Assembly (NCBI GenBank): GCA_046153995.1
Contig: JBJXEH010000153.1
Coordinates: forward strand, 1-5,094
Direction: 5' to 3'
Length of the DNA stretch: 5,094 nt
Origin: SZUA-430 sp046153995
GTDB lineage: Bacteria; Pseudomonadota; Alphaproteobacteria; Micropepsales; Micropepsaceae
This document shows positions 1 through 5,094 of this stretch, one piece after another. The notes under the pieces are model-generated. The model was not told the origin of the DNA. It searched no databases and saw only the letters and a list, made by a program, of their open reading frames with translations. Made by a program: the position numbers and the translations under genes. Numbering within the stretch: the stretch's first letter is position 1; each line of letters starts with the position of its first letter.

Positions 1-735
1 CGGCGTTCCCATACGTGCGCCTTCGTCGGCGCTCTCGATGTCGTCCGCATGCGCCTCAGTCCAGCCTTCGGGGACGCGTGGTTTGAACAGCGCGACGCCG
101 CGGACGCCGTCGAGTTCCGCTGGTTTCGCGCCTGCGGCCATGCGATGCGCGACCTCGACGATCGCGCGTTCCGCGTTGCCGTAAAGAAGGATGTCCGCCT
201 TCGCGTCCGCCAAGATCGACCGGCGTACTTTGTCCGACCAGTAGTCGTAATGCGCGATGCGCCGGAGCGACGCCTCAATCCCGCCGAGCACGATGGGCAC
301 GTCTTTGAATGCCTCGCGGCAGCGCTGCGCGTAGACGACGGAGCAGCGATCGGGCCGCTTGCCGCCCTCCCCGCCCGGCGAATAGTTGTCGTTGTGGCGC
401 AGTCGACGATCCGACGTGTAGCGGTTCACCATCGAATCCATGTTGCCGCCGGTGACGCCGAAGAAGAGTTTGGGCTTGCCCAACGCCTTGAACGGTTCCG
501 CGCTCTGCCAATCCGGTTGCGCGATGATGCCGACACGGAAGCCTTGGGCCTCCAGCAGGCGGCCGATGATTGCCATGCCGAAACTCGGGTGATCGACATA
601 GGCGTCGCCCGTCACGATCACGATATCGCACGCGTCCCAGCCGAGGCGCTCCATCTCCGCCCGCGACATCGGCAGAAACGGCGCGGGCTTGTGCGGCGGT
701 TTCGCGGTCTGAAAGAGTGGTTGGGCAGCGTCCAT
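1..735 (-). CDS. ygiQ: YgiQ-family radical SAM protein, N-terminal part (runs off the left edge)
   Basis: The minus strand is open from an ATG at 735-733 to base 1, giving 245 codons with no stop, so the C-terminal part lies outside the window. The translation contains stretches characteristic of the YgiQ (UPF0313) family: PAPFLPMSRAEM near residue 18, VTGDAYVDHPSFGMAI near residue 44, GFRVGIIAQPDWQS, FFGVTGGNMDSMVNRYT, GGIEASLRRIAHYDYWSD and a LYGNAERAIVEVAHRM segment. This is the N-terminal domain that precedes the radical SAM core. The CxxxCxxC iron-sulfur motif is expected downstream and is not in the window, so cofactor binding cannot be confirmed here. Family members are predicted cytoplasmic radical SAM enzymes whose reaction is not well defined. 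The start is well fixed: an in-frame TGA lies at 756-754 and no other start codon falls between it and the ATG. No clear Shine-Dalgarno sequence precedes it. The gene is divergent from the nuclease-like gene at 1193. Confidence 0.93.
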   Translation of the reverse strand, partial: MDAAQPLFQTAKPPHKPAPFLPMSRAEMERLGWDACDIVIVTGDAYVDHPSFGMAIIGRLLEAQGFRVGIIAQPDWQSAEPFKALGKPKLFFGVTGGNMDSMVNRYTSDRRLRHNDNYSPGGEGGKRPDRCSVVYAQRCREAFKDVPIVLGGIEASLRRIAHYDYWSDKVRRSILADAKADILLYGNAERAIVEVAHRMAAGAKPAELDGVRGVALFKPRVPEGWTEAHADDIESADEGARMGTP

Positions 736-806
736 GCGGCGTGATGTGCGCGGTCACTGGTGCCTAGTCAATGCAACGCGGTGTCCGCGGGCAGGTCCAG
801 TAAGTA

Positions 807-968
807 AGGTTCACCACCAAGACACCAAGAACACCAAGGTTCACCAAGAGGCTGGTGCCCTATTCGGCGCGCAGCGCCTGTGATGCATCTGGTTGCGCGC
901 TGGCGCGCGCAGGGTGCCGCGAACGCCTTGGTGCAACTTGGTGACCTTGGTGCCTTGGTGGTGAATCT
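807..968. repeat. Long imperfect inverted repeat with CACCAAG tandem arms
   Basis: The left arm (807-848) pairs with the reverse complement of the right arm (968-927) at 36 of 42 positions. Each arm carries four CACCAAG units spaced 8 to 10 bases apart, preceded by TTCACCAC. On the plus strand the right arm therefore reads as repeated CTTGGTG. The 78-base centre also has pairing potential: GC-rich alternating segments near 866-878 and 895-910 face each other, around the palindrome GATGCATC at 882-889. The whole unit could extrude as a cruciform or fold as a long hairpin if transcribed. It looks like a dispersed intergenic palindrome or a non-autonomous mobile element. I see no target-site duplication and no transposase, so its class is open. 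Confidence 0.75.
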
Positions 969-1180
969 TCCTTTTTGGCTCGACGCGAGGGCTGGTGTCG
1001 GTCCTGTGCCGTTAACCCAACATCTTGCTGCCACAAAAATCCGCACGGAGCGTGTCGGAAAGGCACTGCACACGCCCCGCGGGAAATGCCATCACTACAC
1101 CCTGGGGTAGCTTGGACTGTGTAGCGCTGGGGGGCGCATCGACGGTGGCCGAGGGGGCGTTTCCGTCTGAGAGTGACGTC

Positions 1181-1186
1181 AAGGGA
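1181..1186 (+). promoter_or_regulatory. Ribosome binding site for the Mrr-like gene
   Basis: AAGGGA lies six bases before the ATG at 1193. This purine-rich match at standard spacing is the reason for choosing 1193 over the upstream in-frame start at 1025. The other candidate, ATG 1214, is preceded only by a G-run at 1201-1205. Confidence 0.55.
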
Positions 1187-1192
1187 CGATTG

Positions 1193-2167
1193 ATGTTGTC
1201 GGGGGCCGACGCCATGGGACCGAACCCATGGACAGCGCCGCGGCCGACGGCGGCTGCGCATGGGTTGACGACCGACGATCTCGACGACGACTTCTTGGCC
1301 AATGCGATCGAGAAGACGCGAACGGAGTTGAAGCAATTCGGCTCGCGGTATCTGTCGTCGTTCATCGTGCCGCTCTCGGTTTTCGGCGTTGCGTACTATG
1401 TGCTGGTTGGCGACGTGTCGTTCGTGCAGACGCCGATCGAGTTCACGAAGCTTCCCATTATCGATCCGTCGCGCTTGCCGGCGTGGGAGTGGGCGGCTTA
1501 TCTGGGTGCGTCGCTAATACTTGCAGCGACCGCTGCGTTCTTTCAGTCGCACCGGCATAAGAAAGCGAAAGTTGCGCGCGAGCACTACGCGACGGCCGGC
1601 GAACGTTTTCGCGCGTTCCAAGAGGCCGAGCGCGCGTGGGTCGCCGAGCAACGCCGCCGCACCACGGCCGCCTTCTGGCAGAACGACATCCGCAAACTCG
1701 CCGCCGGCAAGGGCATGAAGCCGAACGACGTGTTCGCGCAGGAAGTCGGCAAGCTGTTCGTCGCGTGGGGCTGGATGGTGAAGCTGAACCAACGCTCGCA
1801 CGACTACGGCGTCGACATCTTTGCGAACGGCAAGGAAGGCAGCGCCGTCGTGCAGTGCAGTCATTCCGCCGACGGCGGGCCTGCCGCGTCGGAAGTGCGC
1901 GACCTGGCCGGCAGCCGGCATGCGTTCGACGCGGACTATGGCCTCATGATTTCGATCCACCCGCCCGGCGCCACGCGGCAGAACGAGTTTTTCTCCGAAC
2001 GCGGCCAGCTTGAGTTTTGGCACCTCGGCCACATTCTCGAGCAGGCGCTGGTGCTGTTCAAACAGCGCACCGGCGAGAACCCGCCCGACGATGGCGCACG
2101 CAGCCAGTTCCTGAACCGCGACGGCACGCCGATCGCCTGGCACGTCGGCGAGCAAGCGGCGGAATAG
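1193..2167 (+). CDS. Membrane-anchored Mrr-like restriction endonuclease-fold protein lacking the catalytic lysine
   Basis: The predicted product has 324 residues. An acidic N-terminus (about 28-33) is followed by two likely membrane helices, about residues 55-74 and 98-117, joined by a loop of roughly 23 residues. Basic residues before helix 1 and the HRHKKAK run after helix 2 place both ends in the cytoplasm. Residues 120-156 are charged and probably helical. Residues 180-290 resemble the Mrr_cat / PD-(D/E)XK fold: FAQEVGKLFVAWGWMV supplies the usual first-helix Glu (E184), DYGVDIF supplies the metal-binding Asp (D208), and VVQC (219-222) is the third core strand. The family QxK motif reads Q221-C222-S223 here, so the catalytic Lys is Ser (codon AGT 1859-1861). 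No lysine occurs between K214 and K290, so cleavage is doubtful. DNA binding without cleavage, or a shifted catalytic residue, would fit. Active Mrr-type enzymes cut modified or foreign DNA. The start was chosen by the ribosome binding site, with ATG 1214 as an alternative. The stop is followed by 95 bases and then the OmpA-family gene. Confidence 0.8.
   Translation: MLSGADAMGPNPWTAPRPTAAAHGLTTDDLDDDFLANAIEKTRTELKQFGSRYLSSFIVPLSVFGVAYYVLVGDVSFVQTPIEFTKLPIIDPSRLPAWEWAAYLGASLILAATAAFFQSHRHKKAKVAREHYATAGERFRAFQEAERAWVAEQRRRTTAAFWQNDIRKLAAGKGMKPNDVFAQEVGKLFVAWGWMVKLNQRSHDYGVDIFANGKEGSAVVQCSHSADGGPAASEVRDLAGSRHAFDADYGLMISIHPPGATRQNEFFSERGQLEFWHLGHILEQALVLFKQRTGENPPDDGARSQFLNRDGTPIAWHVGEQAAE
1212..1231. 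repeat. Short perfect inverted repeat spanning an alternative start codon
   Basis: CCATGGG (1212-1218) and CCCATGG (1225-1231) are exact reverse complements with a six-base loop. The left arm contains ATG 1214, an in-frame alternative start of the Mrr-like gene. If it folds in the mRNA it would bury that codon and favour ATG 1193. It may equally be chance in GC-rich coding sequence. Confidence 0.4.
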
Positions 2168-2250
2168 CAGGCTTTCGCGAGCCACCGGCTTGTAGCCGCC
2201 GTCAATTGCGCTTCGCCGCCGTTTGCCGCCATTCTCCGCGACCAGATTCG

Positions 2251-2254
2251 GGAG
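2251..2254 (+). promoter_or_regulatory. Ribosome binding site for the OmpA-family gene
   Basis: GGAG lies eight bases before ATG 2263. It fixes the start immediately before a signal peptide. The same frame is open leftwards to 2017 inside the preceding gene, but that extension would put an Arg-rich segment ahead of the signal sequence. Confidence 0.6.
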
Positions 2255-2262
2255 TTCAAACG

Positions 2263-3108
2263 ATGAAGCGTATCCTCGTTGCAGCCGCCTTCCTGTTCGC
2301 CACCGGCCTTGCTCAAGCCGCCGACGTGAAGGGATCGAAAGACCACCCGCTGTTCACGCGCTATCCGGATAGCCGCATCACCGACTACGACAAGAACTTC
2401 AACAGCGTGACGTTCAAGGTCAAGAACGCCGAGGGTAAGGTCGAGGAGAAAGCCGTCGAGGGCCAAGCGACTGTCATTAGGTACTTCTACAAGGACGCGG
2501 AGACCCAGCCCTCGCCACTGCAGGTCATCCGTAACTACCAAAACGCGGTGAAAGCGATCAAAGGCGACGTCGTCTTCGAACGCGCGCCGAAGGACATGGA
2601 CCCCGGCGAGACCACGTTGAAAGTCAGCGCCAACGGCAAGGACATCTGGGTCAAGGTCGTGCCCGATATCTGGAGCGCACCCACGCAGAGCTATGTCTTG
2701 TCGGTCGTCGAGGTCGAGGCGATGGCGCAGGTGATCAGCGCGAACGCGATGCTCGACGCGCTGAACAAAGACGGCTTCATCGCGCTTTACATCAACTTCG
2801 ACACCGGCAAGTCGGTGCTGAAAGCGGACGGCGAAGCGACGGTTAAGGAGATCGCCGCCATGCTGAAAGGCGCGCCGGATCTGAAGATTAGCGTCGAAGG
2901 CCACACCGACAACGTGGGCACGGCGGCCTCGAACCTGACGCTTTCGAACGCGCGGGCGAAGGCGGTGATGGACGCGATCGTGAAGGGTGGCATTGCTGGC
3001 AATCGCCTGAGTTCGAAGGGCCTCGGCCAAACCACACCGATTGCCGATAATCGTTCCGACGAAGGCAAGGCCAAGAACCGCCGCGTTGAACTCGTCAAAC
3101 AGAAATAG
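2263..3108 (+). CDS. Exported DUF4892-like / OmpA C-terminal domain protein
   Basis: The product has 281 residues. Residues 1-19 form a typical signal peptide: a basic MKR start, a hydrophobic core, and an AQA site with cleavage expected before A20. No lipobox cysteine is present, so it is a soluble periplasmic or outer-membrane-associated protein, not a lipoprotein. Residues about 20-155 begin with a KGSKDHPLFTRYPDSRI segment and resemble the DUF4892 domain often paired with OmpA domains. Residues about 172-281 are an OmpA C-terminal peptidoglycan-binding domain: FDTGKSVL (179-186), VEGHTDNVG (211-219), NLTLSNARA (224-232) and the terminal NRRVEL (272-277). By comparison with OmpA, D216 and R231 correspond to the pair that binds diaminopimelate in the peptide stem, and both are present, so cell-wall binding is expected. 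No N-terminal beta-barrel domain is evident, so it is not a classical OmpA porin. A hairpin follows the stop at 3126-3142. Confidence 0.88.
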   Translation: MKRILVAAAFLFATGLAQAADVKGSKDHPLFTRYPDSRITDYDKNFNSVTFKVKNAEGKVEEKAVEGQATVIRYFYKDAETQPSPLQVIRNYQNAVKAIKGDVVFERAPKDMDPGETTLKVSANGKDIWVKVVPDIWSAPTQSYVLSVVEVEAMAQVISANAMLDALNKDGFIALYINFDTGKSVLKADGEATVKEIAAMLKGAPDLKISVEGHTDNVGTAASNLTLSNARAKAVMDAIVKGGIAGNRLSSKGLGQTTPIADNRSDEGKAKNRRVELVKQK

Positions 3109-3125
3109 CAACGGCTGCCGCCGGA

Positions 3126-3142
3126 TTCCCCTCAGAGGGGAA
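3126..3142 (+). terminator. Hairpin after the OmpA-family gene, possible weak terminator
   Basis: TTCCCCT (3126-3132) pairs perfectly with AGGGGAA (3136-3142) around a three-base loop, starting 18 bases after the stop codon. An A-run follows in place of a T-run, so it does not meet the classic intrinsic terminator pattern on the plus strand. It may serve as a 3' stabilising stem or a partial terminator. Confidence 0.35.
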
Positions 3143-3246
3143 AACGGCTGGTAAACATCGACGGGTTGCGGCGGATTAACAGGACGCCGCAGCCCGTTTT
3201 GCGTTACAACTTGAGGCTCTCGTGGGTTGGGTACGAGTTTGGGGTT

Positions 3247-4953
3247 ATGCCGCTCAAGGGTTTCCTGAAAGCGATTGGCTTGGCCGCGCCGGAAGCGGAG
3301 GAGCCCGACGTTCCGGCGTTCGGCGGCCCGGCGTTTTTCGCCGCCGCGGGACGTAACGCGCCCACGGGCGAGTGGGAACACATCATCGGCGGTATCCAAC
3401 GCGCGCGGAACTCGCATGTCATCGCGCTCGTCCATGGCCACCAGCTGCCGCGCGAATATCCGTGGGAGTGGTACTGGCGCGAGTTCATCGGCCCCCGCCA
3501 CATGGAAGACTTTTTGACCGCGATGGCGGGCGTGCCGCCGACGGCGAAGCTCGACGTCATCTTGCACTCCTTCGGCGGCGGGTTCCTCGCTGTGCAGCAG
3601 ATCGCGCGGGCGATCAAGGCGCATAAGGGCGAAACGACGGTTTTCGTGCCGCATTACGCGCAGCATCTGTCGACGCTGATTGCACTCGCCGCGAAGAATA
3701 TCGTGCTCGGGCCGAACGCCGCGCTTTCGTTCATCGAGCCGGACGACCAAGTGCTCGGAAGCGTCGTCGCCCAGAAGGGTGCGCGCAACGTTTCCGACGT
3801 CACCGTGATGCGGCTTCACATGGAGAAGAACTGGTGCCGCGAGGCGCGCGCGTTCGTGTGCGAGCTGGAGCACAATGCTGGGCACGACGGCCACTGCAGC
3901 CTCGCGATGCAGCTCGTCGGCGGGAAGCGCTCGCCGTGGGACCCGATGACGCCGAAGCTCGCGCGCTCGATCGGGCTGCCGATTTCGACGAGCGTGCCGG
4001 CCGAGGTTTACGAACTGATCCGCGCCAGCCGCTCGAACCCCGTCGCCGATCAAGGCGTTCGCTCGGGCCCGTCGCCGGCGGAGATGCAGGCCGCCGCTTA
4101 CATGCCGTTCGAAAAGTACTCGCCCTGGCGGCCTCACGCTGCGTTGCGCGAGCCGCCGCCTGAAGCCGCGCCGCGTGCGCGTCAGCAAAATGCTGGCGAT
4201 GACGGCGATAGCGGCACCAGCAGTTGGGAAAGCTGCAACATCGCCGCGCGGCCGTTCATTTCGCGTATGGAGCAGCGGCGCGGCACGCGCGTGCTGTGCG
4301 TGATCCATAACGACATGATGGAGAGCGGCAGCGTCGACTTCTTGACCACCGAAGACACGTTGACCGCGCTCTATGCGCTGGACCCGCACGCACCGCTCGA
4401 CATCATCCTGCACACGCCGGGCGGCATGGCCTATCAGGGCATGCAGCTCGCCCGCGCGATCAAGGCGCACAAGGGCAAGAAGACGGTCTTCGTGCCGTTC
4501 TACGCGATGTCGGCCGGCACGATCATGACGCTGGCCGCGGACGAGATCGTGATGTCCGACCACGCGGCGCTTGGGCCGATCGACGCGCAGGTCTACGTGC
4601 CCTCGATCGGCATGCGGTTTCCGACCGGCGCGATCCTCGCGGTGCCCAAGACGAAGCCGAAGAAAAAGATCAGCGACGACGTGCTGGAACTCGCGCTCGC
4701 CTGCCAGCGCGACCAGACCGAACACCACAACAACGCGCTTGAACTGATGGCGGGCACCTACCCGTCCGGCACCGCCAACAAAATCGCCCACCGCCTGAAC
4801 GACGGCGACCTGACCCACGGCTATCCGCTGACGTACAAGGAAGCAAAGAAGCTCGGCCTCAAAGTCTCGAACGCCATGCCGGGCGAAGCGGTCGAGTTGA
4901 TCCGCATCTTCCGCCGCGACCGCTCCGCGCGGAGCGTGTTGTTCTGCCCGTGA
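3247..4953 (+). CDS. Tandem SDH-type (ClpP/SppA-like) serine protease with a degenerate N-terminal copy
   Basis: The product has 568 residues and no evident signal peptide or membrane helix, so a cytoplasmic location is likely. It contains two copies of a ClpP/crotonase-fold domain resembling the serine dehydrogenase proteinase (SDH, formerly DUF114) family. Copy 1 spans about residues 57-260 and copy 2 about 348-554, joined by a Pro/Ala/Gly-rich linker. The copies match at LDVILHSFGGG (102-112) with LDIILHTPGG (384-393), RAIKAHKG (121-128 and 403-410), TVFVPHYA (131-138) with TVFVPFYA (413-420), and PKLARSIGLPISTSVPAEVYELIR with the corresponding tail of copy 2. Copy 2 keeps the nucleophile motif MSAGT (421-425, S422) and the downstream DEIVMSDHAALGPID. 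In copy 1 the aligned residue is H140, and D432, D438 and H439 become K150, P156 and N157, so copy 1 is probably a pseudo-protease. Single-domain SDH proteins are about half this length. ATG 3247 is chosen because upstream residues from the TTG at 3166 look non-coding, although its ribosome binding site is weak (GAG at 3235-3237). The substrate is unknown. Confidence 0.82.
   Translation: MPLKGFLKAIGLAAPEAEEPDVPAFGGPAFFAAAGRNAPTGEWEHIIGGIQRARNSHVIALVHGHQLPREYPWEWYWREFIGPRHMEDFLTAMAGVPPTAKLDVILHSFGGGFLAVQQIARAIKAHKGETTVFVPHYAQHLSTLIALAAKNIVLGPNAALSFIEPDDQVLGSVVAQKGARNVSDVTVMRLHMEKNWCREARAFVCELEHNAGHDGHCSLAMQLVGGKRSPWDPMTPKLARSIGLPISTSVPAEVYELIRASRSNPVADQGVRSGPSPAEMQAAAYMPFEKYSPWRPHAALREPPPEAAPRARQQNAGDDGDSGTSSWESCNIAARPFISRMEQRRGTRVLCVIHNDMMESGSVDFLTTEDTLTALYALDPHAPLDIILHTPGGMAYQGMQLARAIKAHKGKKTVFVPFYAMSAGTIMTLAADEIVMSDHAALGPIDAQVYVPSIGMRFPTGAILAVPKTKPKKKISDDVLELALACQRDQTEHHNNALELMAGTYPSGTANKIAHRLNDGDLTHGYPLTYKEAKKLGLKVSNAMPGEAVELIRIFRRDRSARSVLFCP
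3415..4026 (+). other. SDH-like domain, copy 1 (degenerate)
   Basis: This is residues 57-260 of the tandem SDH-type protein. The fold-defining strands and the glycine turn (HSFGGG, 107-112) are kept, but the nucleophile position is H140 where copy 2 has S422. A segment of this copy at 197-217 carries an extra cluster of three Cys and three His (C197, C205, H209, H213, H216, C217) that copy 2 lacks. Confidence 0.72.
4288..4908 (+). other. SDH-like domain, copy 2 (catalytic motifs kept)
   Basis: This is residues 348-554. It carries the glycine turn HTPGG (389-393), the nucleophile motif around S422, the acidic and His residues D432, D438, H439 and D446 available for a charge relay, and the SDH-like tail THGYPLTYKEAKKLGL (523-538). 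It is the half expected to be active if the protein is a protease. Confidence 0.75.
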
Positions 4954-5023
4954 AACACCGCGCGGGCAGGCGGTGAAGCCCGAGCTTATTTCACCATCAA
5001 CGCCCGGTTGTGGCGAAAACGCG

Positions 5024-5063
5024 AAAAACGAATCCGTTAGATGCGTTCGCACGGCGGATTTTT
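5024..5063 (+). terminator. Possible bidirectional intrinsic terminator
   Basis: AATCCG (5031-5036) pairs with CGGATT (5055-5060). Inside lies a small TGC/GCA stem with a GTTC loop (5042-5051). An A-run (5024-5028) precedes the structure and a T-run (5059-5063) follows, as in terminators that work on both strands. It starts 70 bases after the SDH-type gene stop. The outer stem is short with a large interrupted loop, so the call is tentative. Confidence 0.4.
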
Positions 5064-5094
5064 GCGGTTTCATCCGTTCGGAATCCGTTTGGTA

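Larger units (their letters stand above)
736..1192. other. Divergent intergenic region, no supported gene
   Basis: This 457-base gap separates the minus-strand ygiQ-like gene from the plus-strand nuclease-like gene. Its left half holds the long CACCAAG inverted repeat (807-968). The right half (969-1192) shows no RNA gene I recognise and no convincing -35/-10 pair. Short open frames here have compositions that follow the repeat and lack ribosome binding sites. The reading frame of the nuclease-like gene stays open leftwards to 1025, but that extension has no homology-like or hydrophobic features and no good ribosome binding site. Promoters for both flanking genes should lie here, but I cannot place them. 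Confidence 0.6.

Noticed and set aside
49..744. A 231-codon plus-strand open frame at the left edge
   Set aside because: It is the antisense shadow of the YgiQ-family gene. The minus strand encodes recognisable YgiQ motifs throughout and this frame encodes none.
807..968. The CACCAAG repeats considered as a CRISPR array
   Set aside because: The units are only 7 bases with 1 to 3 bases between them, the two sets are inverted relative to each other, and there are no spacers or cas genes.
880..1110. A 76-codon plus-strand open frame in the intergenic region
   Set aside because: Its first third is simply the right arm of the inverted repeat translated, and no ribosome binding site precedes it.
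1025..1192. An upstream extension of the Mrr-like gene to ATG 1025
   Set aside because: The extra 56 residues show no domain or membrane segment and ATG 1025 has no ribosome binding site, whereas ATG 1193 has AAGGGA at six-base spacing.
860..1365. Two overlapping minus-strand open frames of 158 and 117 codons
   Set aside because: Both run across the repeat, the intergenic region and the start of the Mrr-like gene in antisense, with no recognisable motif or consistent start signal.
2168..2262. GCCGCC repeated three times before the OmpA-family gene
   Set aside because: A six-base GC-rich motif recurring at 2195, 2215 and 2225 is expected by composition and the spacing is irregular.
1936..5073. 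A 1045-codon open frame on the minus strand spanning the ends and whole lengths of three plus-strand genes
   Set aside because: Its codons are in register with the plus-strand codons of the OmpA and protease genes. Stops there would need plus-strand TTA, CTA or TCA codons, which are rare at high GC. The translation is an Arg/His/Val-rich mix with no domain, while the plus-strand frames carry clear family motifs.

Overview
The window reads as a high-GC chromosomal segment from a Gram-negative bacterium, most likely a proteobacterium. The evidence is a YgiQ-type radical SAM protein with close resemblance to the proteobacterial family, and an exported OmpA-type peptidoglycan-binding protein with an N-terminal domain resembling DUF4892. 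The genus cannot be told from the sequence. No tRNA, rRNA, CRISPR array, transposase or phage gene is visible.

Layout. Bases 1-735 (minus strand) hold the first 245 codons of a YgiQ-family protein that runs off the left edge. Bases 736-1192 are a divergent intergenic region dominated by an imperfect 162-bp inverted repeat (807-968) whose arms are built of tandem CACCAAG units. Three plus-strand genes follow. The first (1193-2167) is a membrane-anchored protein with a Mrr-like restriction endonuclease fold in which the expected catalytic lysine is a serine. The second (2263-3108) is a secreted DUF4892-like/OmpA protein. The third (3247-4953) is a 568-residue protein made of two tandem ClpP/SppA-like domains of the serine dehydrogenase proteinase (SDH) type. 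Its N-terminal copy has lost the serine nucleophile and its C-terminal copy keeps it. Bases 4954-5094 hold a terminator-like hairpin and three short ATCCGTT repeats.

How the genes may relate. The three plus-strand genes are codirectional with gaps of 95 and 138 bases. Each gap is long enough for its own promoter, so a single operon is not shown. Two of the three products carry degenerate catalytic sites (the nuclease-like protein and the N-terminal protease copy), and two are tied to the envelope. A joint function is speculative. The most notable points are the half-dead tandem SDH protease, the lysine-less membrane Mrr-like protein and the CACCAAG palindrome.
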